A stretch of 64,000 bases of DNA from positions 58,678,539 to 58,742,538 of the forward strand of contig NC_045427.1 of the NCBI RefSeq assembly GCF_902635505.1, read 5' to 3'. Shown here in pieces: positions 11,063-24,247 of this stretch (positions are counted from its first letter, which is position 1; every line of letters begins with the position of its first letter). The notes below the pieces were generated by a model that was given only the letters and a program-made list of their open reading frames with translations, ran no database searches and was not told where the DNA came from. The position numbers were made by a program, and so were the translations under genes. This stretch comes from Sarcophilus harrisii. Its lineage: Eukaryota; Chordata; Mammalia; Dasyuromorphia; Dasyuridae.

Positions 11063-12778
11063 TGATTAATAACCTGTTTTCATGGACCATGTGATTCCCT
11101 GAAATTGCTAATCAATTCTTGAAGAAAAGAGAGCAGTTCTCAAAACAGGCTAGTATTCAACTTAGATCTAGGTTCTTCGATTTGTAAAGTCCCACCAAAG
11201 TCACTGAGACCAGCGTCAGCCTGGAGCAAGAGCCCTTCAGTGCCATCTATGATGGGCAGCTGCTTCCTTTCTACCTGAAGTTCTTAGTGAAATCGGGGAT
11301 CTCCACTTTCTTTCTTAGGAAGTCCATTCTCTGCTGAACAAATAGCTCTAGTGGATAGAAACTTCCTCCTTGATCAAACCTCTTGCAGAGGAGACAGAGA
11401 ACAGAAAAGGACTTTAAAAGCAGGAACAAAGAGGAGGATTTGTCTTGGTCTATTTGACCTCAGAAGTTAGGATTAGGAGGAAATTACAGTCCAGAAAATT
11501 TTGGCTGGATGTCAGAATGGACTTTCTAAGGTCTGGCTCCAAATGATAGCTTCCTGGAGGGATGGTGAGGGCCATCTTACTTTAAGCAAAGGCAAGTTAA
11601 CCAATTTATCAGTTACCTCCTGGAGGATTGGATGGGGTTTGGGGGGGAGGTCGGGAATGGGGTGGTGGGGTCTTGTCTTCTCCAGGAGCAGGTAGGACCA
11701 GATGGCCTCCAAGCTTCCTTTCAACTCAGAATTTTTTATTTTCTGAGCCACAGTCTGTCACCCTGTAACTTCTAGTCACAGGACCACCGTTTGGGTCCAA
11801 ATAGAACCAGTCCTATCTTTCTTCCCCATAAGCCCTTCAGACTTTATCACCTTTATTAAGTTACATCATGTTAGACTCAGTCTATCAACTTCTGTCATCT
11901 AGCACATCATGAAATCCTAGTGGATAGATCCTTAGACTTATAGTCAGGAGAACTGGATTCATATCCCACCTCAGATGGTTTATTAAGCATCTTTGTGAAT
12001 GTGGGAAAATTCCTTAATGTCTCAGAGGCTTAGTTCTTTCAGCTATAAAATGGTAATAATACAAATCTACTTCAGAGGATTTATCATGAGGAGAGTGTGT
12101 TATTTCTTAAAAGTGGCATTGCAGTGTCAATTGTTATTATCATTAGACACAATCTTCATTGTTTATTCTTGTTCACTTAGGATGTCTAGCTGTAGATTAT
12201 GTAAGACTTTACATTTAGAATCATAGAATTGTAGACTTCCGGGCTTAGAAGAGATCCTTAATGCATTGGCTCTTGTTGGAGTTGAAGGAGATCTTGTAAA
12301 TCATCTCATTTCAGATAGGAGGAAGCTGAGACCCAACCTGGGAGAGTGCTTTACCCACTGTCACCAGCTTATTATTGTCAGTCAGAATGAGAGCTCACTT
12401 CTCCTAATTCTCATTCTGCTTTTCTTCCCAGCAGCTTGCTGCGGCTGTCTTTTGACTGTCTCATTCTTTTTCATGACATAGAAAAGAAAAGACCTAAAAT
12501 GTCAACGAATGCATTTTGCTATTCACTCATGGCTCTGGTTTGAGTTTTGCTAGATTGGAAGGCTGAACCTATTGACTGCAGTAACATTTTTGGATTATTG
12601 ATTAATTCCTTTGATTCAGGCTCTCCATGTTTGCCATTCGGTGACAACTAAAAATAATCTTTTAACCCAAGATAAATGATCATTTTCTTGAAGCTTTGGT
12701 ATTTTGGGTATCAGTCCAGGGCATTTGAAAATGACACCTTATCCAATGCAGTTTTTTGGATTGTAGCATACCAAGGTT

Positions 12779-12997
12779 GGACAGATAAGTGGAGTTGGGA
12801 AGATTCATTTTCCTGAATTCAAATTCAGCCTCAGACACTTCTAGCTGTGGGTCCCTGGGGTTCACCCTGTTTGTCTCACTTTCTTCATCTATAAAATGAG
12901 CTGGAGAAGGAAATGGCAAACCACTCCAGTGTCTTTGCCCAGGAAACCTCCAAAAGGGTCACTGAGAGTCAGATATGACTGAAAATAACAAAAATAC
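12779..12997 (+). mobile_element. Marsupial tRNA-RTE SINE, 5' shortened
   Basis: It contains TTCAAATTCAGCCTCAGACA, AAATGAGCTGGAGAAGGAAA, CACTCCAGTGTCTTTGCCCA and GAGTCAGATATGACTGAAAA. Confidence 0.8.
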
Positions 12998-13599
12998 TGA
13001 GGTTACTTTTTTTTTCCTTCTGATTTTGGGGACCTTCTGTTTGCTTTTTTGAGTTCATGCAACAGGATTTGATAGTGGTTAGGATTTGTAATCTTAGAAA
13101 ACATGGACAATAATCCATCCATGTTACTTATAATAATTGGTTTTTATCTTTTCTTTTTGATGAACCTGATTATTAAATGACAACTCAGTCTGGAAGAGGG
13201 AATTAATTACATTTATTAAAGACTGGTTTTGTTCCAACATTGGTTATGGATGCCGCTCAATGAAAAGAAAATTGGATTTTGAGATTTGGAGGACTTGAGT
13301 TTTAATCTGGGCTCTGCAATTTAGGAGCCAGGTAATTATGAGTAAAGGAGCAGTTCCTTCTTTATGGACCTCAGTTTACTTATTTGCAAAATGTAGGGAT
13401 TGGATTAGATGATCTCTATGGTTCTTTGCCACTCTGTTGTCTGTGTAACCTTGAACCAGCAACTTAATCTATTTTGGTCTCAGTTTCCTCATCTATAGAA
13501 CAAAGGGTTTGGATTAAAGTTCCTTCTAGCTCTAAATCTATTGTCCTAAATCTTTGTTCTTACAATGAGGGGATCTGTAAGACCTCTTCATAGGATACT

Positions 13600-13848
13600 A
13601 AGGCTCTACTCAGGTGCTACCTCCTTCATGAAATTTCTTGGCTTCCTCCCTGCTCAGATTTTCCTTTGTCTGCATTCTCCTTTGTCCCCTTCATATTCTA
13701 CCTTGTCTTATCCTTGTGTACAATCCAGGTCCCCTTACTAGATTATAATTTCCTTAAGTCCATAAAGGACTATGTTGTACATCATTTTTGTATTTCTCTG
13801 TTCTGCATAGAACAAACACTTAAGGAATATCTGTTGAATGACAGAGGC
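13600..13848 (+). mobile_element. L2 3' end
   Basis: It has GGTGCTACCTCCTTCATGAA, CTAGATTATAATTTCCTTAA, TTTGTATTTCTCTGTTCTGC and an ATATCTGTTGAATGA end in L2 order. Confidence 0.65.
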
Positions 13849-14519
13849 TTTTGGCTAATCCATATCTGATAGACCTGTTGGTCTATCAATAGAAACCTAT
13901 TGGAACATGGATGCTTTTGAGTCAGTTGTAATTTAATTGTAATCATAGTAATATTGAAAATATTGGTTCAGATGTTCAGTTCTTTTAATAAATGTATCTT
14001 TTTTGCTGAACGAGGAATAAGACCTAAGAAAATAAGAGCTTACGATAATAGTTTCTCTAGTTCAGAATGGTTTTATATCTTCTCAGAATTTTTTTCTTGG
14101 TGGAGGAGAGTGAAGTGTTAAGGGCAAACCAATGTGACATAAATTTAGTTTGATTTAAATCTTTTTTCTCGTCATTAGATTATTATTTTTTTTTTAGTTA
14201 ACATCTATTCTAGGAAAACAGTGACTTGTTAGTAGCCACAAGATGGCATATGTGGTACATCAGTGATTTTTGTGTTTCCCCTCCATTTCTGTCCTTGCTT
14301 TGGGGAAAAGCATTCTCAGATAAAATGATTAGGAAAACTCTTTTAAGATGCCAAGTGCTGACTTTCTGCTAATCACCATAGGGTTGACCTTTGATTTCAA
14401 GGAGCCGGGAGATTCGAATGTACCATTTCAAAGCTTTGCAACCACGGGGGAGTCACTCCTCTCCTGGGCCACATTTTCTCTTCTGTAAAATGAAGGGGGG
14501 ATAGGTTACATAACCTCCA

Positions 14520-14790
14520 AGGTTCTCTCTAGCTCTGATATTCTATGGTTCTGTGTTTCAACATCTTTTGTTGTAAGGTTTGTCTAGCTCTGACATACTG
14601 TGTTTTACTGTACGTCTTGACATTCTGCTTCTATGATTCCTTCCTGCTCCCACATTTGTTTTCTGAGGTCTCTTTTGGTTTTGACATTTTGTGATTTTAT
14701 GTTCTGATATTTTCTGTTCTAAGGCCCTTTTCTAACTCTTGACATTTTATGTTCAAAGGTCCCTTTTACTTTTGTCATCCTGTGGTTCAA
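14520..14790 (-). repeat. Degenerate AGAACATAGAATG-type minisatellite
   Basis: About eight diverged units on the plus strand read like TAGCTCTGACATACTGTG or TTTTGACATTTTGTGATTT with AAGGTCCCTTTTA. They belong to the dispersed ~30 bp unit family listed at 32091-32430. Confidence 0.5.
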
Positions 14791-14807
14791 TTTTCTAATA
14801 ATCTGTC

Positions 14808-15835
14808 AATCAAATACTTATTAAGCATTGGCTATGTGCCAGGCACTATGCTAAGCTATTGGGGATACAAGGAAAGGCAAAAATTGCCTCAGCTCTTAGG
14901 GAACTCACTATCTAAATGGTGATTTATTGAGATAACATAAATACCTGGATACATTCAAGAAATGTACAGAGTAGATAGAGGGATAATCTTAAACGTGAAG
15001 GCAGTAGCTGCAGCAGGGCCAGAGTAGAGGGAAGGAGATATAGCATTCTAGGGCTGAGGATCAGTCATTACAAAGGCATAAATATGGGAGATAAGAGTGT
15101 TTTGTATAAGGAATAATAATTAGGCCAGTGTCACTGAATGGTAGAGTTCATGGAGAGGAAAAAGATGTAAGATTAGTCCAGATTGTGAAGAGCCTCATAT
15201 ACCAAACAAGGGACTTAATTTTTATTTATTTTTTTTTCTATAATCAATCCAAGAGATAATAGTGAGCCACCTAAGCTCCTTGAGCAGGGGAATAAGCAGG
15301 GAAATGAGCAGGGAAATAATCACTTTGCTCATTTTGTGGTGAATGGAGTTGAACGGGCAGAGAATTGAGGCAAAGAGACCAGATAGAAGGCTATTATAAT
15401 AGTGAAAAGGATGTATCCAGTTGTGTGAGTAGAGAGGAGGGGATAGAAATAACAAAACCTGTCAACTCACCAGTTATATTGGGTGAATGGGAGTGGGGTA
15501 TTAAGGATGACAACAGGGCTGTGAGCTTGGTGACTGGGGATATCAGGATAGTGCTATCTTTGATAATACTAGGGGAAGTTGGGAGGGTTGGAAAGAAAGA
15601 TATGAGTTCTGTTTTGCTAATATTGAGTTTATGATGCTTACAGAGCATGTCCAAAAGGTGGGTAGTTGATGGTATAATCCTATAATTCAGGAAAGAGACC
15701 AAATTTGGGTCTCTAGATCTGGGAATCATTATAGAGATAATTGAACTTGTGGAAGCCAGTGGAATCACCTAGTAAAACAGTATAGAGAAAAGGGTTCAGG
15801 ACAGAGTCTTGGGGAACATTCACTGATGGAGGATA
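14808..15835 (+). mobile_element. Long interspersed repeat with a TTATTAAGCATTGGCTATGTGC head
   Basis: The head ACTTATTAAGCATTGGCTAT, GCCAGGCACTATGCTAAGC and GGGGATACAAGGAAAGGC is followed by about 900 bp of linked sequence (GAAGAGCCTCATATACCAAA, AGAGATAATAGTGAGCCACC, GGCTATTATAATAGTG, TTTGCTAATATTGAGTTTAT). I know this order from LINE-2-related repeats of marsupials and monotremes. The open frames in it are short and not protein-like. Confidence 0.5.
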
Positions 15836-16018
15836 TGACCTCTTATAAAGATATTGCAAAAATGATGATTCACAAGATCAAAGATTGCAGAGAAAAGAGA
15901 AAGAACAAGGAGACAGAAGTACATAGGATCAGAGAAACAAAAGTTGTCCCAGAGAAATGGTAGATAGTGCCATTCCATCACCATAGGAACTTCTGAGGGG
16001 ATACCCAAGGCATGTACA

Positions 16019-16212
16019 TGTTCTCTCTCTCTCTCCCTTCTTCCCTCCCCCCCTCTGTCTCTCTGTCTCCCTCCCTCCCTACTCTGTCTCTGTCTCTCTC
16101 CCCCTCTTTCCCTCCCCACTCTCTTTATCTCTCCCTCCCTCCCTCCCCACTCTCTGTCTCTCTATCTCTGTGTCTGTCTTTGTCTCTGTCTGTCTGTCTC
16201 TCTCTCTCTCTC
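16019..16212. repeat. CT-rich polypyrimidine tract (CTCT/CCCT)n
   Basis: About 190 bp of nearly pure C/T on the plus strand with TGTCTC interruptions. It joins two repeat fossils. The Ser/Leu/Pro-rich open frames across it are artefacts. Confidence 0.9.
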
Positions 16213-16545
16213 AATACAATCAATCAAGAAACATTCATTAAACACCTACTATATGTCAAACATCTTGGAAGATTCTGGGTACACAAGGAAAATAAATGAA
16301 ATAGTTCTTCCTCAGGAGCTTTTGTTCTGACTAGAGAGATGACATGTAAATAGAGGAAGTATATATGGAATATATAGAAATTAAAATTGAGAGGGAGGCA
16401 GCAGCAGGGAGGGGGATTGGGGAAGTTCATCATGTAGGCCATGATGTTTGAATTGAGTCCTGAAGGAGACAAAAGATTGCTTGATGAAGAGGCAGGTGAG
16501 AGAGAAGGTCAACTGATGCAAAGAGCTGGCATGGACTGGCCAGCC
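16213..16545 (+). mobile_element. Second copy of the TTATTAAGCA-head long repeat
   Basis: It has CAATCAATCAAGAAACATTC, ATTAAACACCTACTATATGT, ATTCTGGGTACACAAGG and GAGTCCTGAAGGAGACAAAA. It ends about 85 bp before a TK2 exon. Confidence 0.5.
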
Positions 16546-16559
16546 CCAATGGTTTTTGA

Positions 16560-16748
<189 letters not shown>

Positions 16749-17453
16749 TAGCCTAAATAAAATCTTTATTGCTTTGAAATTTCTTTTTCCATGCTGAAGC
16801 TCTTGGAGAGAGGTGTTGGCTAGAGATAGTTAGCATTTATTATTTTCCTCCTGGATGCCTGACACTGTGGGAATAGAAAAAAAGACAAAAGACATCCCTC
16901 TCCCTTTGAGAAGCTCATGATCTAATGGAAGAGCTTAGAGTTAGTAGAGTAGAAAAAACACTGAATTTGATAGAAAGTTAATAGGAGGAAGATAAAAGAA
17001 TAGCTATGGAGCAATGAGTTCTGGAACCAGAGACCATATTTTATATAATTATAACTTCACATAGTTGAATTTGAATATATACAATTAAATATATACTTCA
17101 GAGCATTCATTATTCACACTGATTAGGACCTAATTGTATAAGCAAATATTTACATTTATCTATGCCCTGGGCAAGTAATTTAAAGCTTTGTCTGCCTTGA
17201 GAAGGTCAAATTTAGATCATATTTTGCAAAGCACTTTGCAAACCTTAAAGTGCTGCTTCTTATTAAGCTTGTGGACAAAGTCAGCCCCATAATGTAGGAA
17301 TTTTAGTGATGATTATTCTAGCTCCCATTTCTTTAGTTTTTTGCCATTCACTAATCAGCTTTTGCATACAGAAGTCAAAGGCAGTTTTTCAATAACTGTG
17401 TTGTAAAACTCTTCCCAGTGATTGCACATTCAAATATTGTTTCCTAATGGCAG

Positions 17454-17533
17454 TTTATCTCCGGACCTCTCCTGAGATTTGTTACGAAAGATTGAAGATG
17501 AGATGCAGGGAGGAGGAAAAAATCATTCCACTG
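17454..17533 (+). CDS. TK2: TK2 exon with the LID region
   Basis: This 80 bp exon completes the split Val and reads [20 protein letters not shown], then EKIIPL, ending in phase 0. The Arg-rich [10 protein letters not shown] stretch is the LID that closes over the phosphate donor in deoxynucleoside kinases. The YLRT(S/N)PE(I/T)C segment is diagnostic for TK2. The acceptor is CCTAATGGCAG, pyrimidine-poor compared with the other TK2 acceptors. The donor is GTAAGG. Confidence 0.94.
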
Positions 17534-17989
17534 GTAAGGAAACCCTTTCTGTATTCAGAGTCAAGCCCCTTCTTTCCTCCAGCCTTATTATTTGTGCCTT
17601 TGCTGCTTCCCCTTCTTCTCCCCCTTTACTGTAATAATTCAAGGATCAGAGAGTTTGTGGTGCAGATTACTGTCCATGCATGGAGATTCCTGTCCCTGCT
17701 TGCCTTCATAGAGAGTCTTCAGCAGTTGCTGTGGCTAGAAAAAAATTAATCACTGTGCATCTCCAGACTTACCAAGACTGGTCCCCTAACCGAGTTATCC
17801 AGTCTGTTAGTGGATCTACAAAAGCCTTTCTTCTTCCTGGTTTTCAACACATTCTACAGTCCGACATGCCGACCTGCCATTCTAGTCTTATCTCTCTTTC
17901 CTTCTGTGTCTTACCTCAACTTTGTGCCTCTTCCTGCCTAGCTCCCAGTATGCTTACGTGCCTGAGAGATGTTGGTTGTTGGCCCTTCT

Positions 17990-18275
17990 AGAACTTCCCC
18001 TCTCCTTACATCACTTTTGAGAACTCCCATCGTGATGAGACATGGGAAGAAAGCTCTGCTTTTCTTCTCTGTTCTTATTTCCTTTTTAGAGCTTGTTTTG
18101 CACTATAATGATTGCAAAATTAATGTCTTGCATATTTATGCAATTCCTTCCTCTAGACCTCTCCCTAGATTCCAAATCCCCTGAGGGCAGGAATCATGTC
18201 TGACAAAGCACTATTCCTTCCCCAGTGCTAGCATGGTGCTCTGCACACAGTAAGTGCTCAATAATTATCAAATTA
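17990..18275 (+). mobile_element. L2 3' end
   Basis: It contains TCCAAATCCCCTGAGGGCAG, AATCATGTCTGACAAAGC, CCAGTGCTAGCATGGTGCTC and ACAGTAAGTGCTCAATAATT. Confidence 0.65.
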
Positions 18276-19294
18276 ATTTGCTGTCTCTTTACTACCCCTA
18301 CTAATTATGAAGTGGGAACTTTATATATAAGAACATTGGTTTAGCTAAACCAGTGTCACTGCTGCTGTCAACCCTTAATTTCTCCTGGGTCTGTAGGACT
18401 CAGTAAGGAAAGGTCACTTCTTGAAGGAGAAACTATTGCTATTAGAGACCAATCCAGCAGCAAATGCTTATTAGACTTCTGCTGTGTGCAGGGATCCCTG
18501 CTCTGTACTGGGGGCTGGTTAAAGGGTTATTATGATGGATTCTGCCTTTATGGGGCTCTATGGTTTACAAGAATAGTAAGGCCCTAACACAGACACACTG
18601 TACAGGAAGACAGTTAAGTGCAATCACCATGAATTTTGATCATAGTGGTATCATATTATAAAGTAGAGCTGCACCTGCAGAGTCCAACTCTCCTGTAGGC
18701 TTATAGCGGGCATTTTCTTAGCTGTTCATGTGTCTGAAAACCCAAGATCTGGCACTTCCCTCTGGGAGATCAGTTACCATTCCTGAAAGTTGGTTCAAGA
18801 AAGAAGCCAGTTACTCTGGAATGAATGAACGGAGCCCTGGACTTGGGGTCCAAGCTCTCATTCTGCCTCGGGGGTGATCTTGGCCAAGGCACGTCATTTC
18901 TCTGCCTGAGGACAATAGCAGTGCCTACATTACAGGGTTATTCTAAGAATCAAATGACATGGTAGAATGTAAAGCATTTTGCAGCTTTAAGTGTTATATA
19001 AAAACTAGCTATTGCTATTAAGAGTGAACGAAAAGGCAATTTTTATTATGCCATCTAGTGATTAAAAATCAAGGTTTTATGGTTTCTCAACATATTCCTT
19101 ATTACAACAATGAAGGAACAGAGTGGTATCTGTCTTTTTGGATGTTCAGAAAAGAAAGGGATGGCTAGGGAGGGGATTGATGCCTCAGGCAGACAATTAG
19201 ATTAGATTCTAAGTTTTACCTAGCTCTGAGGCTTGATGATTCTTCTACACTGAAGTAAAAATTTCAGCTAATATCCTAATAAAGAGACTTTAGC

Positions 19295-19410
19295 AATATG
19301 GCCCCCAAATTACTTGCTGTGACCCAGTTGGATTCATTCCAGGGATAAAAGGCTGGTTCAACATTAGGAAAATAATTAGTCGTGCGAACAACAGAAACAG
19401 CGATCGTATG
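19295..19410 (+). mobile_element. L1 ORF2 fragment
   Basis: The plus strand translates to DPVGFIPGIKGWFNIRKIIS, an L1 ORF2 segment from the end of the reverse transcriptase. Only about 115 bp remain; sequence after 19410 is unrelated. Confidence 0.65.
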
Positions 19411-19944
19411 GGCTCTTGTAGTGGTCCTGTTCCAAGATTCTGGTTAGGAAATTGCCACGGCTGCCAAACATTCAGAGGCCTAATGGAATGCAGGAGAGCT
19501 TCCTTCTTTGCCTCCGTGAGAGTCGCCGTGAAGGTGACTGGTTTGCTGGCAGGAAGGATGAAGGGTTGGGGTGAGCTGGCCACAGAGAGGCAGTGGTCTT
19601 CTGGGAGAGAGGAGAGGCCAGGCAGGAGACCAGCTGCTGCTGGAGAGGTAAGAGTCAAAGCTGCAAGACAGATGGGAGTCTCATGTCATTCTGGCTTGAA
19701 ACTGAATTGCGACAGCTAGGGAAGCAGAAGTTTGCGCTAATGAAATGAGATCAAGATGCTTGGTGGAAAAATATCTAACTTGATGTATCGGTGTAACTTA
19801 ATACAGCGCATAATAAATGTGGCCTACATTTATCTAGTGCTTTATGTTTGCAGAGAAATTTGCACACGTGGTTCTGCCTGATCCTTGCACATATTCTCGT
19901 TTCAGCGAGATTTCATCTCCCACCTCCATGTTCTTGCACAAGCT

Positions 19945-20228
19945 GCCTCTAAGTACAAAATGTTCTTTCTTCCTGTCTTTGCCTCTTAGAATTCTTAACC
20001 TCCTTCCAGATATAGCTCATAAATCAGTTTCCTGATCCATTGAGTTGTCAGTAATCCTTCTCTCTCCTCAAACGGCCACTTGCATACTTCTCTGTCTTTA
20101 TGTTATATCCTTCCAAAAGGATCTTTGAGAATCTCTTTCCCATCTTGTCTCTGAATCCCAAACAACAAGCACAATTCCTTGAAAACAGCATAAGCTTAAT
20201 AAAGGCTTACTGGATTAGACTGAATTGA
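19945..20228 (+). mobile_element. L2 3' end fossil
   Basis: It has TCCTTCCAGATATAGCTCAT, TAATCCTTCTCTCTCC, CATAAGCTTAATAAAGGCTT and ACTGGATTAGACTGAATTG in L2 order. Confidence 0.55.
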
Positions 20229-21207
20229 TCTTCAGAAGGTGGGTGGGGAAGGAGGTCGGGACTTCAAGAAGCAGCATCACATGTGGAGAGAGGAGCATTG
20301 GGTTTGAAGTTAAAACACCAGGATGTGATGTCTATGTGATCTCCCTCTATGATCTTTGGGTCTCAGTCTCCATATCTGTAAAATGAGGGAGTCAGAATAC
20401 ATTTCCTCTGAGATCCTTTTCAGCTACAAAATCTCTGATCAGAGGAATATACTGAGGCTCCGAGAGGGAGCCGCCCTCAGTTTCAGAGAATGAAATCCAA
20501 GGTCACACAGCTACTAAGTAAATAGTGAGGCTGCCATCCCATTTTTCTGACTTCAAGTAAAGTGTTCTTTTTTTTTATCATTCATTCAACAAACCTTTTT
20601 AAAGCAGCTACTGTGTTTAGAGAATTATGTTAGGATAGAGAAATACAAAGTTGAGATCTGACAGATTAAACATTTAAAGATGACGATACCTTAAGAACCA
20701 TCTAATTGAATCCCTCACAGTCTACAGATGAGGAAACTGAGACCCAGAGGAATTAACTGATTTTTTGAAAGTCTCATAGGCACTAAGTGACAGATCTGGG
20801 ATTCAGACATGGGTTTTCTGACTCCACTTCCAGCTACTTTCTGTTATACCAAGTCTTGGCCCATGGAGATTCAATGCATGTAACTAGTAACTAATTTACA
20901 ATAACATGTGATAGATGCATCAGATTGTTGCACAACCAAGTGCTTAGGTGAAGCCTTGAGGGGAAGGTATAGATGGGCTGAGGATCTGGGAGCGTTTCCA
21001 GATGCCCACAGTACAATGACTTCTGTATGTTGTTCTGCTGGCCAAACTTCTCAGTTGTGAATCTGCCATTTTTCGTTACAAGCCTTAGTTCCAAGCCTGG
21101 TAGCTGTATTTGACCGTCCCCTTTGATGGCCAGAGTTGGAGTGCTGAAGGAGATTTTGTTGATGTAGAGATTTCACCATAGCTCTGTGTGTTTGAATGAC
21201 TTTACAG

Positions 21208-21288
21208 GAATATTTGGAAGCCATCCACCAGCTGTATGAGGAGTGGCTCATTAAGCAAACCCTTTTCAAAGTGCCCTCTCCTGTTCTG
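21208..21288 (+). CDS. TK2: TK2 exon: EYLEAIHQLYEEWLIKQ...
   Basis: This 81 bp exon, phase 0 at both ends, reads EYLEAIHQLYEEWLIKQTLF, then KVPSPVL. It matches the TK2 C-terminal helical region (human [20 protein letters not shown]). The acceptor is GACTTTACAG and the donor GTAAGT. The next intron carries the large trinucleotide array at 22325-23150. Confidence 0.94.
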
Positions 21289-22099
21289 GTAAGTATGTTT
21301 ACCCCAGTCCTCACAAGAACAGCAGGCTGTCTGGGGCTTTCCAGAAAGACACTCATCATGCTATGAGCTGGAATGAGGCACTAGCCATCTGTTAGGGGCT
21401 GGGAAGTCGTGGAACCTCAAGAGTTAGTTTACAAGAGGAGTTAACATTACCTGGTTCTAAACAGGACTCCTCAACTTTCTTCTCAGGGGAACATGGCTGG
21501 ATTCTTCCGGGAGGGTAATAGTAGCAGTAACTCACATTTCTAACATTCTTAAAGGACCTTCCGGGTGCTTGTCTCTTGATGTAAATGGTACAGGTGTGAC
21601 CATCCACATTTTACGGATGAGGAGAAAGGTGGTGACAGCAGGCATTTCTGTAGTGCTTTTTGGAGTTACAAAACACTTCGGAACACTGGATTTGGAATTA
21701 GAAAATCTGTGTTTAAATCTCAGCATCGTTGTATGTTCTTGGGAAAAATCACGTACCCTCTCTGGGGCTCAACTTCCTTATCTCTAAAAATTAGGATATT
21801 GTTTTTCAAGACTTCTAAGGTCCCTTCCAGCCTTACATCCATGATATTAAATATGTCTGGTTCTCACAGCAGCCTTGTTAGGGAGGTAGGACAAATACTA
21901 TGCCCGTTTGATGCCTGAAAAAATGGAAACCCAGAGAGGTGTGTGTGTGTGGTGTGTTTGTATGTATCTACACATTACGTATATACACACACACACAGAA
22001 AAGGGAAGAAAGAAGAAAAAGGAGGAGAGGGGGAAGGGAAGGAATAGAGAGGAAAATAGAGAAAGAGAAGAAAAAAGCCCAGAGAGAAGCACAGGCATC

Positions 22100-22330
22100 T
22101 AAGTGAGGTGCTTCTGTGGATAAAGCACCAGATTGGGGATCAGTTCAAATTCTGCCTCAGGCACAATCTATGTGATCCTGGACGAGATATTTAATCTATA
22201 TCTCCCTCTGTTTCCTCTTCTGTAAAATGAGAATAATAATAACACTTGCCTTCCAGGATTGTTGTGTGAATAGATATGATAAAGTGTGAAGAATGCTTTG
22301 CAAACCTTAAGGTTCTCTATAAGTGTTTAT
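22100..22330 (+). mobile_element. MIR/CORE-type SINE preceding the trinucleotide array
   Basis: It has GTGGATAAAGCACCAGATTG, TGTGATCCTGGACGAGATAT, TTCTGTAAAATGAGAATAAT, GATTGTTGTGTGAATAG and TTTGCAAACCTTAAGG. Its tail TTTATTACTACTGCTG runs straight into the triplet array. Confidence 0.65.
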
Positions 22331-23150
22331 TACTACTGCTGTTACCACAACTACTACTATTACCACCACCATCACCACTACTGTTACTATTATTTCCAAC
22401 ACAACAACTACTACTAATCACCACTAGTACTACTACGAGTACATTATGATGATCAGCTACTACTCCTACCTAGTGCTATTACTCTACTACTTAACCATCA
22501 CCACTACTACCACTACTACCATTACCATCCCTACCCCCACAATTACTATTACTGTTATTACCAACACAACTACTATAATTAACTACTACTAGTATTACTA
22601 TTAGTACATTATGATGATCAACTACTACTCTTACTCAGTACTACTACTCTATTACTAACCACCATCACTACTACCATTACCACCACCGTCACTGTGATTA
22701 CTATTATTACCAACACACTACTACTACTAACCACTACTAGTACTACTACTAGTACATTATGATGATCAGCTACTACTATCTAGTACTATTACTCTACTAC
22801 TGATCATCATCACTACTACCATTACCACTACTACACTACTACTAAGCACCATTACAACTACTACCTGTACTACTACTACTGCTACTAACTGTTACTATTA
22901 CTACCACAGCATTATTACTACTACTACTATTATGATGACCTGGTACTATTACTACTACCTAGTACAATTACTCTAGTACTAACCACCACCACCACTATTA
23001 CTACTACTACCACTATCACCACCATCACTACTTCTACTACTATCATTAATATTATTACTACTGACATCACCTTTACTACTATTACTTCTACCACCACCAC
23101 CACTACCTAGTACTCCTATTCTAGTACTAACCACCACCATTACTACTAGT
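22325..23150. repeat. Trinucleotide (TAC/TAT/CAC)n array with higher-order repeat
   Basis: About 825 bp of imperfect triplets. A larger unit marked by AGTACATTATGATGATCA begins at 22439, 22603 and 22751 (spacing 164 and 148 bp), with a decayed fourth copy near 22930. Each unit also holds CCAACAC-AC, a CTACTA run and a CTCTACTAC block. It lies in the TK2 intron between the exons at 21208 and 24959. Confidence 0.9.
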
Positions 23151-23937
23151 AGTTCTTCTTTTTGTGTGTAGGCAGGAGGGAGAAAGCTGAAATAATTATA
23201 CTTTTAAACTCATGGAAGAAAAGTACTGATGGTATTTTATTCAGCTTTTCCAGGAAATGATAACTAGAGCTAATAGATCTGTAAAGGACCTAGAAAGTCC
23301 TTTAATCCAGCCCTGCTTTTTCTCAAGTTAAGGAAATGAAGGTCTGTTTCCTTCACTATAAGTGGAAGTAAATGTCAGAACTGGGATTTGAACCCAGGTT
23401 CTCTCTCTTCAGATGTACCTGCAGCACTCACCATGCTAAAGTGAATTGTCCAGATAACAAAAACACTTTTTATTTTAACCCTGAGAATGGCAGGCTTCCT
23501 GTAAAGCCCAGAGGACACAAAACAAAATTCATACTTTTTTTGAAGATTCCTGCCATCATAAGGAGCATTAGTTACTGTTCTGGGGCATGTCCAGTGATGG
23601 TCATAGGAGCTGTCAAGCTGTGTGTGTCCCCTTCACATCTCAGCCTTTAATATGTCAAGAATAACACGAATGGCAGCTGTTCCTGGTCATTTTTGGCCAC
23701 TCTCCATTTCTTCCAGTTGTCTTCCTCACAAGTGTGTATCTGCCATCCCCTGTGACTGAAGATGCTAGTTTTATCCTAACTTGTTAGAGTCCTTTCTAAA
23801 ACAAGCCAGTAGATTGGACAAGGGCCAGAAAAATTCTTCTGTGAATTGCATGAACTTAATTTACATTCTTGGAGACATCTGATTAGACGCCTCAGGGGGC
23901 CCTTTTTGCTCCTGGCTATATATTTCATGGACCACAA

Positions 23938-24178
23938 TGGGGTGTCATAGTTCACAGAGTGCTGGGGAAAAACTGAGGACTCATGAGTTCAAATCTGGCC
24001 TCAGATACTTCGTATCTGTGTGATCCTGAGCAAATCACTTTACCCTGTTTGCCTCAGTTTCCTCATCTGTAAAATGGGCTGGAAAAGGAAATGGAAAACA
24101 ATTCCAGTATCTTTGCCAAGAAAACTCCAAATGGAGTCGTGGAGAATCAGATATGATTGAAATGACTGAAAAAACAGT
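23938..24178 (+). mobile_element. Marsupial tRNA-RTE SINE, near full length
   Basis: It shows GAGTTCAAATCTGGCCTCAG, CTGTGTGATCCTGAGCAAAT, CCAGTATCTTTGCCAAGAAA and a GATATGATTGAAATGACTGA tail. Confidence 0.85.
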
Positions 24179-24247
24179 ACATTCTATGTGGATGAGGTTG
24201 CTAAATTAAATTACTTCCAGATAAGTGAGATATTATATTTGACTCTA

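Noticed and set aside
15365-15768. Open frames of 89 and 124 residues on opposite strands
   Set aside because: Both lie inside a long interspersed repeat fossil. They have no homology I recognise and no splice context.
22325-23150. CRISPR-like or satellite array
   Set aside because: The units are imperfect triplets with a vertebrate intron setting. There are no spacers of even length and no bacterial context.
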